Positions 1 to 12,764 of a stretch of DNA of 64,000 nucleotides are shown one piece after another. Below the pieces are notes generated by a model. The model ran no database searches, had not been told where the DNA came from, and was given only the letters and a program-made list of their open reading frames with translations. Both the position numbers and the translations under genes were made by a program. This stretch comes from Nephromyces sp. MM_2019 (Eukaryota > Apicomplexa > Aconoidasida > Nephromycida). Each line of letters begins with the position of its first letter. Position 1 is the first letter of the stretch. The stretch spans positions 15,521-79,520 of the forward strand of contig JADHZB010001973.1 in assembly GCA_015657535.1 (NCBI GenBank), in the 5' to 3' direction.

Positions 1-90
<90 letters not shown>
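1..90. repeat. (TG)n microsatellite
   Basis: An almost pure TG dinucleotide run occupies the left window edge and probably continues beyond it. It appears to lie in an intron or the 3' part of the hydrolase gene on the minus strand, where it reads as (CA)n. The apparent plus-strand Cys/Val reading frame through it is an artefact of the repeat. Confidence 0.95.
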
Positions 91-2587
91 TGTAAGAGTG
101 TTTATGTATGGTGCAGTTGTGCGTGTGTGTTGGTATATTATCTTAACTATGTGTAAGAATGAAATTAAATTTTATACTTATTAAAATAAGACTCCAATCT
201 TGAAACAGATGTAAATTCATCTTTGCTTCCATGGATAAACAATTTTGGTTTTTTCGAATTTAACAAGGGCTTATGGTGACCCCTATAATAATGAAATATG
301 TGTGTAATGTTGTGTGTGTGATTTGTAATATATTATGTATTTGAATATATTTTATGTGAGGTGTATAATATATAATATTTGAACTATGTATAATTCTGTG
401 TATGAGGTGTAAATAATATTGTCCGTGATGGGTTTATCATGTTTGTGTGATGCGTATGTGCGTGTATGTGAAGCAAGAGTGCCTGTGGTGTGTGTTAAGC
501 TTGAACAAAATAAGAGTGTGTATATTATATATATATGTGTGTGTTCAATTGTAGTAAAAATTATATATTGTATTAAAGTCACATAAATTTACCCAAATAA
601 TAATGATACCCAAAATCCAAATAAGTAACCAATACCAACGTAACATTTTACATATGTTGAACTGTCAATTGCACTCCCTAATTTTGAAATATGTGTGTGT
701 ATATATTTAATAAAGTAGATATTAAAATAAATATAAAAGGTCAAATTATTTTAAATTTTAAATAATATAGATATACATGTGTATTTGGATTGTGATGGAT
801 GTGTTTGTGTAAGCAATGTTTAAAATTTTATTTAGAATTTGTTAGAAATATCCCTATTTTTATTTTCCCTTTAAATATAACACCCTAAACTTTACTTTTT
901 TTTTATATAAACCCTTCTCACTCCACATTACATTGTTTCTTGTTTACATTCTAATTTCCTCTCTTTAATTTGACTCTATTTCAACCGTTTATATTTACCT
1001 CTAATTTTTTCTATATTTAAAATTTTCCTCTAATTTGCACCCTCTATACTATCTCTATTTCCCTCTTTAAATAGCCTTTATTTCCCCTCTTTAATGGTGC
1101 ACTATTTATACAACATTTTCCCGATATATCCCTTTATTTTCCATACTAATTACCACACTATTTCCCCCCTTTACTCACCCTGATCACCCTTCATTTCTGT
1201 CCTATATATCCCCTCTAGTTTTCATCCTATTACCCCCCATATTTCACCGTTATTTCCCTCTCCCATATCTCTCCTTTACTTCTTAAATTAAACCATTTCT
1301 CTGTCCTATTTTTCCTCTATTTTCTTCCTCTTTTCATCTTCATTTTCCCCTCATTTCCATTACCTTTTTCCCCTCAATTTTCCCCTATTTTCACTACATT
1401 TTTCCCCTTAGTTTTTCCCTCATTTTCACTATCTTTTTCCCCTCATTTTTACCCCATTTTCACCTTCATTTTCCCCTTATTTTCCTCCCGTTTTTACCCT
1501 TTATTTCTCTCTTCCCATTTTTTTTAACTGACCAGCAATTGCAGAGCCAGCAGAGGAACCTATAAGAACAATAGATTTTGATTTCAAATTTGTGTGTGCC
1601 CAATTACAAACCGCTATAACATCATTGACTTCGCTTTTACCCGTCAAAGTTGGCCTATATAGAAATACACACGCACATTTATAATCTGATTATTTTCAGT
1701 GAAATTTATTTAATGGATGAATAACCTTCCTGTTGACGCATTAACACCTCTAAGGTCAAAAGAGATTGCACATATACCTTGTTGGGATAGAGCATATCCA
1801 AGCCCTTCCATTAATAACCTAAAGGACGCAATAAAACAATTTATACACACACTTATTGTTAAATAACTTAAAATATTTGAATGATAATATATGTGTAAGG
1901 CTTGAGTGTTTTGTTTTATCTCAAGATTGTGTATAAATCATACATAAAATTATCCATAAAGTTGATTATAAGATTTATGTAGTGATGATAAATTGTAAAT
2001 GTCTGGGAAATAACAACAACAGTAATAAAAAATATATAAAGCAGCTTATTATAAGTATTATCCTTAGGTGACCTATAGCAAATTTTCAAAACTATTTAAG
2101 TATGCACACACCTTCTCACCTCCTTTAAACCTATGTCCACAAACCTCACAAGCTTCACATTTACACATAAGCAATAAACACATAAACCCAATACACACAA
2201 ACAATACACACACACAATACACACAAACAATACACACACACAATACACACAAACAATACACACACACAATACACACAAACAATACACACACACAATACAC
2301 ACACACAATACACACAAACAATACACACACACAATACTCACACACAAGCACAACACCCCCAAGCACAACACACACATACACACACCTACATACACACACA
2401 CACATACACAAACACACACTTACCCTCTTCCACCTAGTACAGACCATGGGTGTATAAGTATTGCTAAAGGAGTTCCGTTTAAATTTGGTAATTTTGAATT
2501 TTCAAATTTATTTGAAAATAATTTTGCGCTGAGTTTGACATTTTCTTCGCTTTCAATTTCTAAATCAATTACATTTGGCGTTAACAT
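1..2587 (-). CDS. Alpha/beta hydrolase, 3' end off window
   Basis: Five visible minus-strand exons: 2424-2587, 1726-1818, 1533-1654, 593-677 and about 178-282. All junctions are GT-AG and in phase. Exon 1 starts at an ATG (MLTPNVIDLE) and carries the HPWSVLGG oxyanion-strand motif. Exon 2 has ISFDLRGVNASTG, the usual FDxRGxGxSxG segment. Exon 3 holds the nucleophile elbow GSSAG (Ser in GxSxG). Exon 4 reads VGIGYLFGFW. Exon 5 holds LFIHGSKDEF with the expected acid residue. The catalytic His is not in view, so at least one exon lies left of the window; the last visible donor is probably GTATAA at 172-177. It resembles the KANL3/TEX30-like and bacterial small serine hydrolases. The substrate cannot be read from sequence. 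Introns 1819-2423 and 678-1532 are filled with low-complexity repeats. Fold certain, specific function unknown. Confidence 0.85.
678..1532. repeat. Pyrimidine-rich degenerate repeat inside a hydrolase intron
   Basis: Within this 855-base intron, roughly positions 840-1525, the plus strand is almost all T and C. It is built from loose repeats of a unit like TTTTCCCCTCATTTTCAC, most regular at 1300-1500. On the gene's own (minus) strand it is a long polypurine tract. No coding frame with splice signals was found in it. Confidence 0.85.
2193..2345. repeat. CA-rich minisatellite in hydrolase intron 1
   Basis: Alternating units ACACAAACAAT and ACACACACAAT repeat about a dozen times. The tract lies inside the 605-base intron 1819-2423 of the minus-strand hydrolase. 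Open frames on both strands here are repeat artefacts. Confidence 0.9.
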
Positions 2588-5500
2588 AATTCAAAATGCG
2601 GGGCCGAAAATTGATTTTTGTGTGTGTATGTGCGTAGTGAGTGAGTGTGTAGAGTGTAAGTGTGTAGGGTCCGAGCTGGCGGTGTGAAGTGGGGGTGATT
2701 GGTGTGTATGTGAGGTGGGGGTGATTGGTGTGTATTTGAGGTGCGTGTCTGAGATGGGTGTCTGAGTTGGGTGTGTGTGCTGGGTGGGTGTGTGGGTGCG
2801 TGTGCTGGGTATATAAGGTAAATGGGTGTGTGAGAGGGGTATGTGAAGTGGGTGGATGTGTGAGGAGAGTATTTGAGGCAGGAGGGTGATTAAGGGGGTT
2901 TTTTTTTATTGCCGTGTATTATGTGTGGGGTGTGTGTGATATTATGTATTGTGAGGTGTGTAAGTCTGAGGTTTATCCCGCTGTGGTTGTGAGGGGTATA
3001 TTTTCATGTGTGTGAGGTATTTTGTGTTTGTGTGTCAAGTGTGTGTGTTAACTATATATATATATATATATTGAAATACAAGTTTGAGTCGTATATCCCA
3101 TACGTGTGTGTCTAGTTTGAGCTTTCAAAGGTTAATGTGTGTAAATATTATTTAGCAGTGTATATATGGGGATTTATTATGTGTAAATATTATTTATGTG
3201 GGTATGATCTGTTGATGTAATTAATATACATAAAATCTTAATTATGAGAGCCTCATGTGTGTATGGATTTCATTAATAATTCGATGGATTTGTGTATATG
3301 TAGGTGTGCAAATGCGTGTGCATTTATATTGTTGTTTACATAGGAGCGTGTATATTCGTGCATGTGCATGTTACTTAAGTAAATTGTGTTTAATGTGTGG
3401 GTAATATGTGTGTAAATTATTTTTAATTTGTTTAATTTGTGTGTAATATTTTTTGTAGTTTGTGTGTCATTGGTGTGGATGCTATCATAAGTAAAACTAT
3501 AAGTCCCAGACACACACACCCACTACCAAAATGTGTGACAGCCTTCTAACAGTGAATCTTGACACAAGCATGTCTGGTTAAATTTAGCATTGGGTTTTAG
3601 TTAGACGTAGCGATAGAAAATTATCACATTTGATATACTTGTTTATATATTCTAATTTATATAAAATTTGTAACTCGGATGAAGCCTACTTATATACATA
3701 CACACACAAATACAGCCCTTATGTATACACAAATATACACATGAAACATGGGTCACACACACACACACATAGCTCAAGTGTTGCGATTTAGTAACACATA
3801 TATATTAATATTGTACAAGTCTAAAACATCAAATAAATTTAGTAAACATTCTAAGAACATAAACTAAAGAAACTCATAATTAACTCAAGCTCCTCCACTG
3901 CACATATAATAAATATACAAAAACACACACTCATAAAAAGTGTGTATTGCAGTGATTTGGACATTAAATTATACTAACAAAATGTACACACTTCTATAAT
4001 TTAATCAAAAATAAAATTATGTAACACAAAGTGAAGAATTGAAAAATTTCAAATTTAAATCAATTACTTTGTACACACAAAACGTATTATCAACTATAAA
4101 GTATCCTCAAGTATTACATACGAATAAATATACATATATGCCCACATAACCCTAATATATATATATATATATTAGAACCGGGTTTTTTTAATGCTTATAT
4201 ATACACACATAATATATATGTAAATATATAGGCCACATTAGAATAGTAATTACAAATTTATGCACACACATGCAATATATAATATATAGTATTTATTACA
4301 TGAGATTGACCATTGCAAATTTATATACATACACATATATAACATAAACATGTGCTCATATATATACATATATATATATATCAGCTAAGCTTACAAAGTC
4401 TAAAATATATTTTTCATGTGATATCGCATTATTTTTATATAAAATTAGAGTAAAGAATTATCTTACAACACAATATAATCTACTAGTAAAATAGACGAAA
4501 TTAGTAAAAATTTATAAACAAACATAAGAGACTGTGATTTCAAAAATAACTAGTACACACAAAACACAAGCATAAACATAAATCAAACCATACATACAAT
4601 AATGATCAGTATAACATACAAACAAGATTTACAATTTAAACACTTTGATTTAAACACACGCAAAAGTTAAAGAAAATATATACCCCATAGCTCTAGGCTA
4701 TTCAAAAATTTTAAATTAGTTTTTAGGCAACACACACACAAGCATATATCTGTTTTATACATGCTGATAGTAAAGAATTAAAACCAAATCACATATTGTT
4801 TCATAAGTGTCCTTACAAATATACTAGTAATATTTCAATGGTATTCAAACAAAAACACACATATCTTTCAATATAGTAATAAAAGTATAATAGAAATGCA
4901 CAAGCTCACACACGCACACATGCACCCTTAACTACTAGAAAATTCTTATTGGAATCAATCATATGTATTGTGAATGCTTTAATAGGGTCACTCATACACA
5001 CAAATACTGTTATGTACTAGTAATTTTTTAATGGAATCACCTAAATGTACTTCAGTCTTCTCGTCATATATCAGTAGAGTCATATATACACAAAATACAA
5101 AGTGCAGATACAACACATTTATATATATGGTTCAATGTGCTAGTATCATGGCATCAGAATCATACACAAACACGCACATAAACAATATAAAAACTTAATG
5201 TTTAAGGGTAGTTTAACAAATCAAAGAGTTCAAAGATACATATATATAGAAGATTTACTAGTATAAAAATAGTTTAAAGACTATTTTGAGAGATGAGATT
5301 CAATACAAAAATTTTGTAGGTGTGTGTGTGTTGTAATAAGCATTACACAAGTGTTATTAAATATGTGTGTATATATATATTTGTTTAACAATTATATAAT
5401 TTTATAACTAGATTGTAAATTTTTTAAAAATGATTTTAAATTATATATTAAATTTGGATGTATAGGTTATCATCTAATATGAATAAAAATTAAAAGTAAA

Positions 5501-5865
5501 AAATTTATTTTCATAAAAATATTAATCTTAGCTCTCTTAAATAATAAACTTTGGGATTTATATTTTTATATCAATTTTCTTAATGAAGCCGCTATGAATA
5601 ATCTCATGAAATTCATTCGAGTATAAAATACTGTAAGAATTTCACTTTTAGTACTTAAGGGTGCAATATTAATTATATGTATTTTAAAATATTTGAATGT
5701 GATTGATGCTAACAATTCATTGAAAAAACCAACTACAAATAAATATTATCAACTGAATTATACACATCACACATATTCTATTAGTTGTAGAATAATATAA
5801 AACATTTCAAATTTATCTGAATTTAAAATTTACTTGTTTTAAGTTTTGAATGACAAACAAAAAAA
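2588..5865. other. Intergenic, TG-rich then CA-rich, no confident gene
   Basis: Positions 2620-3480 are TG-rich on the plus strand, with many GTGTGT runs. From about 3500 to 5250 the bias flips to CA and TA. A short stretch at 3500-3780 is open on both strands and may hold an exon (see findings). Otherwise only microsatellites and a degenerate tandem array (4480-5275) are visible. The last few hundred bases should contain the promoter of the adhesin gene, but no motif is recognisable. Confidence 0.7.
4480..5275. repeat. Degenerate tandem array with TACTAGTAAT core
   Basis: The core TACTAGTAAT followed by a TTT/AATGG/AATCA-like stretch recurs in decayed form near 4490, 4550, 4820, 4933, 5015, 5138 and 5257. 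Spacing is mostly about 80-120 bases, and CA or TA tracts lie between copies. The copies near 4820 and 5015 match best across about 20 bases. It ends about 600 bases upstream of the adhesin start codon. Confidence 0.55.
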
Positions 5866-8800
5866 ATGAAGAAAAAATTGTTTAAAGGCTTCTTTTTATT
5901 TTTTGTTTATTGGGTACATTTAATCATTAGTGCTGCAAGTAAGTTTTGTTTGTATCATATATATATGAATATTTATGTGTATGTGTGTGTGTGTGTTTGC
6001 GATTGTATGGAAGCTCATAAAATATAGATTTGTAATTTCATTTATATGTTTTATAAATATAAAAAAAGAGCAAAGAAATTTTGTGATTGATGTGTGTTGG
6101 TCTGTATATGGATTCAAAATTTTGAATTCAATTCATTGTACAAGAGTCTCATGCTGTGGATACAAATATTTTTTCGATGGGCTTTATTATTTTAATTTGT
6201 TATAAATATATATATATGTATATATATCTGTATAAAGTGCATATGTGCATATGATAGTTTGAAATAAAAAATCTAATTTGAATTTTTATCAAATATATAA
6301 TAACAAACTTATATATAACATGTTATTGTTAAAGATTAAGATGTGTACACGTGAATGCTAGGCTACTTAGTTGACATTTACATATCAAGCCCTTAAATAA
6401 AATCATATATATAAAATTTTCAACTCAATTTTCAAAATTCGTTTTCTCAATGTCCAAAATACATGTATACAAACACAGCTAGACATACACATACACGACT
6501 GTACATATATCCCAACATACACACACTATCACACGTACATCTACACACCTACACATATCTTTATTTACACGCACACAACTTCAGCTAGCGAATATTTGGG
6601 TGAATCTCCATTGGATAAGAATGTTTTACTCAAAACCGTTGGAAAAATCAAAAGATCACAATCATGTACTTCCCGGCTCGATGTTATCTTTGTGTTAGAT
6701 ATGTCTGGGAGTGTCCATCGTACACGTTGGATGGGTAAGGTTGTACCATTTGTATATGATTTTGCTGATGAAATGAATGTGAAAAAAGATGGTACACACA
6801 TTGGGATTGTAAATTACTCTGGAAAGGGTGGATTTCAATCTGGTAGATATGTACTTTTGCCATATAACAAAATTCAAATATCACTTGGCTCACCTGAGTC
6901 CTCTGATATCACTAAATTCCATAAAACACGATCAAAGGTACCTGTGTTTATGTGTGGTGATAGGTGTGGGAGGGAGTCGTAATGAGGTGTTGGGAGGAGT
7001 GGGGGTAAATGGGATGAGAGGGTTAAGGGGAGATGCTATTAGATGCGTGTTTGTAAGCTGAATAAGCTATGGTGTGTGTATGTAAAAATTAAAAACAAAA
7101 GTGGATATAGGTTATAAAAGTATTTGGCTGTGTATTGAATCGCGTGATTTATTTGTTTACATATGATTTATGGATTTATAAAATATACAGTTAATGAAAT
7201 CTTACGTGGGAGGTGGCACCATGACAGGGGGTGCATTGAAATTCACAAGAACGAAAATGCTAAACGTTGCTAATGGAAAAAGGCCAAATGTACCTTCACT
7301 TGTGTTGGTGATTACAGATGGAATGTAAGTTGAAGGAATATATACATACACTCAAATCTACAAATTAGATAAGTATTTAAATTTGTATAATTTGGATTAC
7401 ACAGTCAGTTGTGTCTGTGTGTATGATTAGTAGAAATTAGAAGATATCTACTTTTAGATTTATATGCTTTTAATCATACACATATAATTAATGATTTTTC
7501 TCAGTTCATCTGATCGTCACACCATCGTCCCCGAGAGGAAAGAATATGAAAAGCAAAAAATTACATTGGCTGTTATTGGTGTAGGAAATGTTGATGAGAG
7601 CAAGAATCGTGAATTAGCAGGGTGTGTCCCATATTCATGTGAGTTATATGTGCAATTTGTATGTGTGTGTATTTTGAATGTGAGTGATGTGTATGTGCTG
7701 AGTTCTTTTGTGAATGTATGAGCTCTGTCAGCTTTGGGGGTGTGTGTATAATGTGTGCACTTTTTTCTAGTTATAGTGAATGCCATCTTCATGTAGCTAT
7801 ATTCTGATACTAAGATTACGAGACTTCATGGAGATTTATTCTTACATATATTAATATATTTTACACATTTATTAAAAAATAGTTCAACCTTGTCCCCTCT
7901 ATTTCAAAACGGAGTGGCATTTGATGGTCCAAGAGGCTAAGAAATTTCAAGCGAAAGTGTGTGAGACATTACCAGTAGATGCAAAATGTGGTGATTTTGG
8001 AGAATGGAGTACATGCTCAGCGAAATGTGGTCCAGGTGTACACAAACGATCTCGTAGCCCTTATACCATCTTACCCCCTAAAGCTGGTTCAAGTGGTCAA
8101 ATGGGTCTAACATGTCAACAACAAGGTTTACGTGTAACGGAGTTTAAGCCATGCAATCCAACACCATGCCCAATCGATGCACAAGCATCACCTTGGAAAA
8201 ATTGGGGTCCATGTAAGGGGAAATGTGGAAGTGGTGTTATGAATCGTTATAGGGTTTTGATTAGAAAAGAGAAATATGGTGGTAAGACACTGAGACAACA
8301 GCGTGTGGGTCTTGTTCAGGCAAGATCATGTCAATTGAAGCCCTGCCCCATCGATGCAGTTCCCGGTGATTTTGGGCCATTTGGGCCATGCTCAGCTAGC
8401 CAGGGCTGGGGTACAAAAACTGCTACACGAGCTCCCAATAAAGCAGAGGCGAAATATGGTGGGAGAACATTACAAGAACAAAAAATCCAAACAACCAAAA
8501 CCGAAAAATGTAAGATCAGAGAGATTCCAGTCAATGCAGGGTGTGGTGACTATTCAGCATGGACAGATTGTTCAGCTTCATGTGGCCCTGGTAAACAAAC
8601 ACGAACTCGTACTACCTACAATAGCCCTCAAGCTATACATGGTGGTCTTTCTTGTGAGGCCCAAAACAAACATAAGATGGAAGAAAGGCAATGCAATTTA
8701 AGCCCATGTCCCAAACCTGTTATGTCTGATTGGAGTCCATGTACTAGTAAGTTAATAACAAGAATTTGCGTGCATGTGTGGGGGGTGGATAGTGTTTAAT

Positions 8801-11446
8801 AAATGAGTAGTATGTATGGATTTAATGTATAGACGTTAAGGTTATCACGAGTTGAGTCATTTGAGTTGTGTATGTTGCATATGTAAAATATTGTCCATAC
8901 TACTGTGTTTTTCTTGTATGTTACATTCGATGATTAAATGTGTATGCCTCATATAGTATATATCAATATGTAAAACCGTGTATAATGCTTATCATAGTAT
9001 ATAATCACACAATAATAAATACGTGTGTAACGACATTGTTTTAATAAAAACTGTGTTATCTTTCACAGGCACATGTGGAAGGGGACAGAAATCTAGGACT
9101 GTCACACTACAAGGAAAGGTCATGAGTACGTCCTACGCGGTTTGTAACCTTGGGCCATGTCCAATTAATGCAAGTTGTGGTAATTGGGAAGAATGGGGAG
9201 AATGTTCAGCTACATGTGGAGCAGGAACTAAAAAACGTGCTCGTGCAAACTTCAATAACCCTCCTGCAAAATATGGTGGTTCATCTTGTGAAGCACAAGG
9301 CTTTACAGAAGAAGAAGAAGGAGATTGCAAAACTGCTGAGTGCCCCATAGATGCAGTAGCAGGAGATTGGAATGAATGGTCAGAATGTTCAAGCACATGT
9401 GGTGACGGTACTAAGACAAGAGATCGTCAAGATCCAAAGATTGATGCTCAACATGGTGGCAAAACGCTTAAAGATCAAGGCATTTCGGAATCTGAAACAC
9501 AAAAGTGTAATAGTGGGCCTTGTCCCATTAATGAAAAGTGTGGACAAATGGGTGAGTGGGGTAAATGTTCAGCCTCTTGTGGTGGTGGTGCAAGATATAG
9601 AAGTCGAGGACCTTCCGTTAGTGCCCCAATGCATGGCGGTCAAACGTGTCAACAACAAGGGTTACCCATTACTGAAAGTGAAAATTGTAACTCTCAAGAT
9701 TGTCCCAAGGTGTGCTACACAGAGTGGACTGGATACTCTCCTTGTAGCGCTACATGTGGAGTTGGAAATCGGTTCAAAAATAGGGTCTTAATACTCCCTG
9801 GTGAAAGTGAATGCACAGAAGAGGTTGAGCATTTTGAAGTTTGCAAACTCCCACCATGTCCGACAACAACTACGACGACGACAACAACGACAGAGGCTAC
9901 CACTACCACTGAGACTACCACTGAGCCACCAACAACACAAATCAGTCAGTTAGGCCCATTACCTATAATACCAACTCCAGCACCTGCAGAGACTTCAACA
10001 GCTCCTAGCGGAGAGACAACCACCACCGTCGCTGAGGAAACTACTACAGCCGCCGCTGAGGAAGAAACAACCACAGCCGCCTCTGAGGAAACTACTACAG
10101 CCGCCGCTGAGGAAGAAACAACCACAGCCGCCGCTGAGGAAACTACTACAGCCGCCGAGGAAGAAACAACCACTGCCGCCGAGGAAGAAACAACCACTGC
10201 CGCTGAGGAAGAAACAACCACAGCCGCCGCCGAGGAAACTACTACATCCGCCGAGGAAGAAACAACCACAGCCGCCGCTGAGGAAACCACCACAGCCGCC
10301 GCTGAGGAAGAAACAACCACCGCTGCCGCTGAGGAAGAAACAACCACCGCTGCCGCTGAGGAAGAAACAACCACCGCTGCCGCTGAGGAAGAAACAACCA
10401 CCGCTGCCGCAGAGGAAGAAACAACCACCGCTGCCACTGAGGAAGAAACAACCACCGCTGCCGCTGAGGAAGAAACAACCACCGCTGCCGCTGAGGAAGA
10501 AACAACCACCGCTGCCACTGAGGAAGGAACAACCACCGCTGCCGCTGAGGCAGATCAAAGCAGTCCTCCCACTGAGGAAACAACCACAGAAACATCGTCA
10601 TCCACTGAGGCAGAAACAACACAGCCTACCATTGTAGCTCAACCTCCTGAATCTCCTGAAACTAAAACGGATTCAACAGAAGGTCCCTCAGGGGGTGAAC
10701 CTCAAGTGGAAGAAGTAAACACTGAACCTGCTGAATCAACAGAGGCAGGAGGAGGCTCAACAGTGGCTGTTGCCGGGGGAATTGTTGGAGGTGTTATGCT
10801 TGCGGCAGGTGCGGGAGCTGGTGCTTTCTATTTCAAACAGTAAGTGATGAAAGAACACCATAGTGTATATGCAAAAAATATTCTGTATACATAAATCAAA
10901 AATACATATCTATATATCAAATATACATGCATATATATAGTTGATATCACTGAGTTGAATAAATGTAGTATGTCATTCAATGGTGAGGGAAATTGTGTAT
11001 TTACATTATCCAATTCTATCCATACTTTAAATACTCATCATGTATATAAATAGCATCATTATGTACGCAAGCATATAAATCGTATAAAATATGCATAAAA
11101 TATATTTAAAAATTTCTACACATCTACACATATAAGCACCATCTTCAAGTATATACAAACAGATATAAATCACATAGCTAAGTATTGTGAATCTAGAAGA
11201 TCCTAATTTGAATCACATTGCTTTAGTATATATATACCCATTTAAATCATAAGTTTAGCTATATATTATATCACTAATAATATGTACATAACACCTGTAT
11301 TTCTTAGGCCAAGTGCACCAGGTGGAGGACCAGAGTCCTTACCAGAATTTGATGAAATCGAGAAACTTGATCAAGATATTGATATTGAAGATGATGAATA
11401 TGCAATCAATATAGCGGGTGAATCAGATTTCTGGGCATCAACTTAA
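5866..11446 (+). CDS. TRAP: TRAP/MIC2-family gliding adhesin (vWA, nine TSP1, TM)
   Basis: Seven exons: 5866-5938, 6585-6937, 7191-7324, 7505-7638, 7883-8746, 9069-10839, 11308-11446; 1155 codons, all GT-AG and in phase. Exon 1 is a hydrophobic signal peptide ending at LIISAA. Residues about 45-245 form a vWA domain with an intact MIDAS: DMSGS, Thr in GGGTMTGG, Asp in ITDG. Residues about 267-785 hold nine TSP1 repeats (for example EWSTCSAKCGPG, AWTDCSASCGPG). One repeat, FGPCSASQGWG, lacks a Cys, and another is split by an intron. A Thr/Glu/Ala stalk (about 785-1075) follows, then a Gly/Ala-rich TM segment containing AGGIVGG, as in rhomboid-cleaved MIC2/TRAP proteins. The 46-residue acidic tail ends DFWAST, with the Trp expected for actomyosin linkage. 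Expected in micronemes and on the motile-stage surface. Plasmodium TRAP has one TSP1, so this architecture is closer to MIC2-type proteins. Confidence 0.95.
10013..10560 (+). repeat. Coding minisatellite in adhesin stalk
   Basis: About 20 tandem copies of a 21-30 base unit encode blocks such as AEEETTTAA. The unit GAGGAAGAAACAACCACCGC is nearly perfect at 10310-10530 and more diverged at 10020-10300. All length changes are in frame. The locally high GC and the long antisense open frames are consequences of the repeat. Confidence 0.95.
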
Positions 11447-12733
11447 TATTTGTTGAATGTAAAGATAATTGAAAAGGATAAAGATGTCATAACGAAGTTT
11501 AGCTCAAAGTGTTACTAACACTTTAAGAAATACTTTTACAAAATTATAAAATTTTTCATAAGCTAAGTCATGCATATAGTTACATGTATACATACAAACA
11601 CACAAACCTGAAAATAGAAAAATCTATTATACCTAAGTAGTATGAGTTTTGATGTGATTTAATATATTTATATATAATTTTGAAATTTTTAAAAGCAAAT
11701 AATCTATTGGTAGGTGTAAAAGATATTTTCTTGAATTTTTAAAATTTTTGGATTAGGTGTTATAAAATATAAATTCTAAAAAATTTGGGATGGGGGGTTG
11801 TTTAAGGTGTGTGATGTATAGGATGTTGTGTGATTTGTGTATGTGTATTATGTTGTGTGGTGTGCATATGTGGTATTGCGTGATGAGTGTGTGTGGTGTT
11901 CAGTGATGTGTGTTTGCGTTTTTGTATTTGTTGTATTTTGTATATGTGGAGTAGTGTATTTGTGGTGTTGTATGAGTTTTTAACTAGATTTTAGGGAGAG
12001 ATGATATGTGTGCATGGAGAGTTTATTGGGTTATCGATTGTGTGTATGTAATATTATAAGGACATAGAGCTGTAAACAAGAGTGTAAATATATTATTGTG
12101 TGTTTAGGTAAATTATTTCTGTGTGTTTCGATGAATGGTGCTTATATATGCACGGTATATACAAGTCTAGTGTATATAATCTATTAAGTATAGGATATAG
12201 TGTGTGTATGGGAGTATCTTCTGCCTTATAAATGCATCAAAAGTTTATTAAACTGTTATAGTAGTTTTGGGTACAATTTTTTAAGGATATAATTGCACAG
12301 AAATTTACAAAAATATAAAATTTTTTGGATATTTTTCTTCTATGTAAAAGTTCGATAAAATGATCAAAAAATATTTTTGATTTTTAACAAAAACGGTAGA
12401 AAATTAATCATATTTAATTAGACAATATGGTATAAAGGAGAAAACAAAAAAATCAGGACTAAACCTCAATATACTAATCGAGATATGTGTTTGTAAATTT
12501 GGCCCCTTACCAATCATAACAATACTTAATAGGCTTTAAAAATTTCAAATAAACTTTGGAAAAATAACAAACCTTCAATTCCTCACCCAATACAATGTGT
12601 ATAATGTGAAAAGTAGGAAATGAATTGCTATGTCTAGCAAATTACCTATAAGATTCAAATGCATAGATAAGATTGGGTCAGTGAGTAACAAAACTTATAA
12701 AAGATACATATCATTATATATAAGTTCATAAAA

Positions 12734-12764
<31 letters not shown>

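Noticed and set aside
2..184. Cys/Val-repeat ORF at the left edge
   Set aside because: It is a translation of the (TG)n microsatellite with no coding character.
2068..2457. His/Thr-rich ORF and its antisense Cys/Val partners
   Set aside because: All three are readings of the CA minisatellite inside hydrolase intron 1819-2423; the flanking exons on the minus strand splice across it.
9946..10622. Three long antisense ORFs rich in Ser/Val/Gly/Cys
   Set aside because: They are shadows of the adhesin stalk repeat, kept open by its 3n periodicity.
12738..12764. (TA)n runs as possible terminators or origins
   Set aside because: They occur both in introns and between genes with no consistent position, so simple microsatellites explain them.
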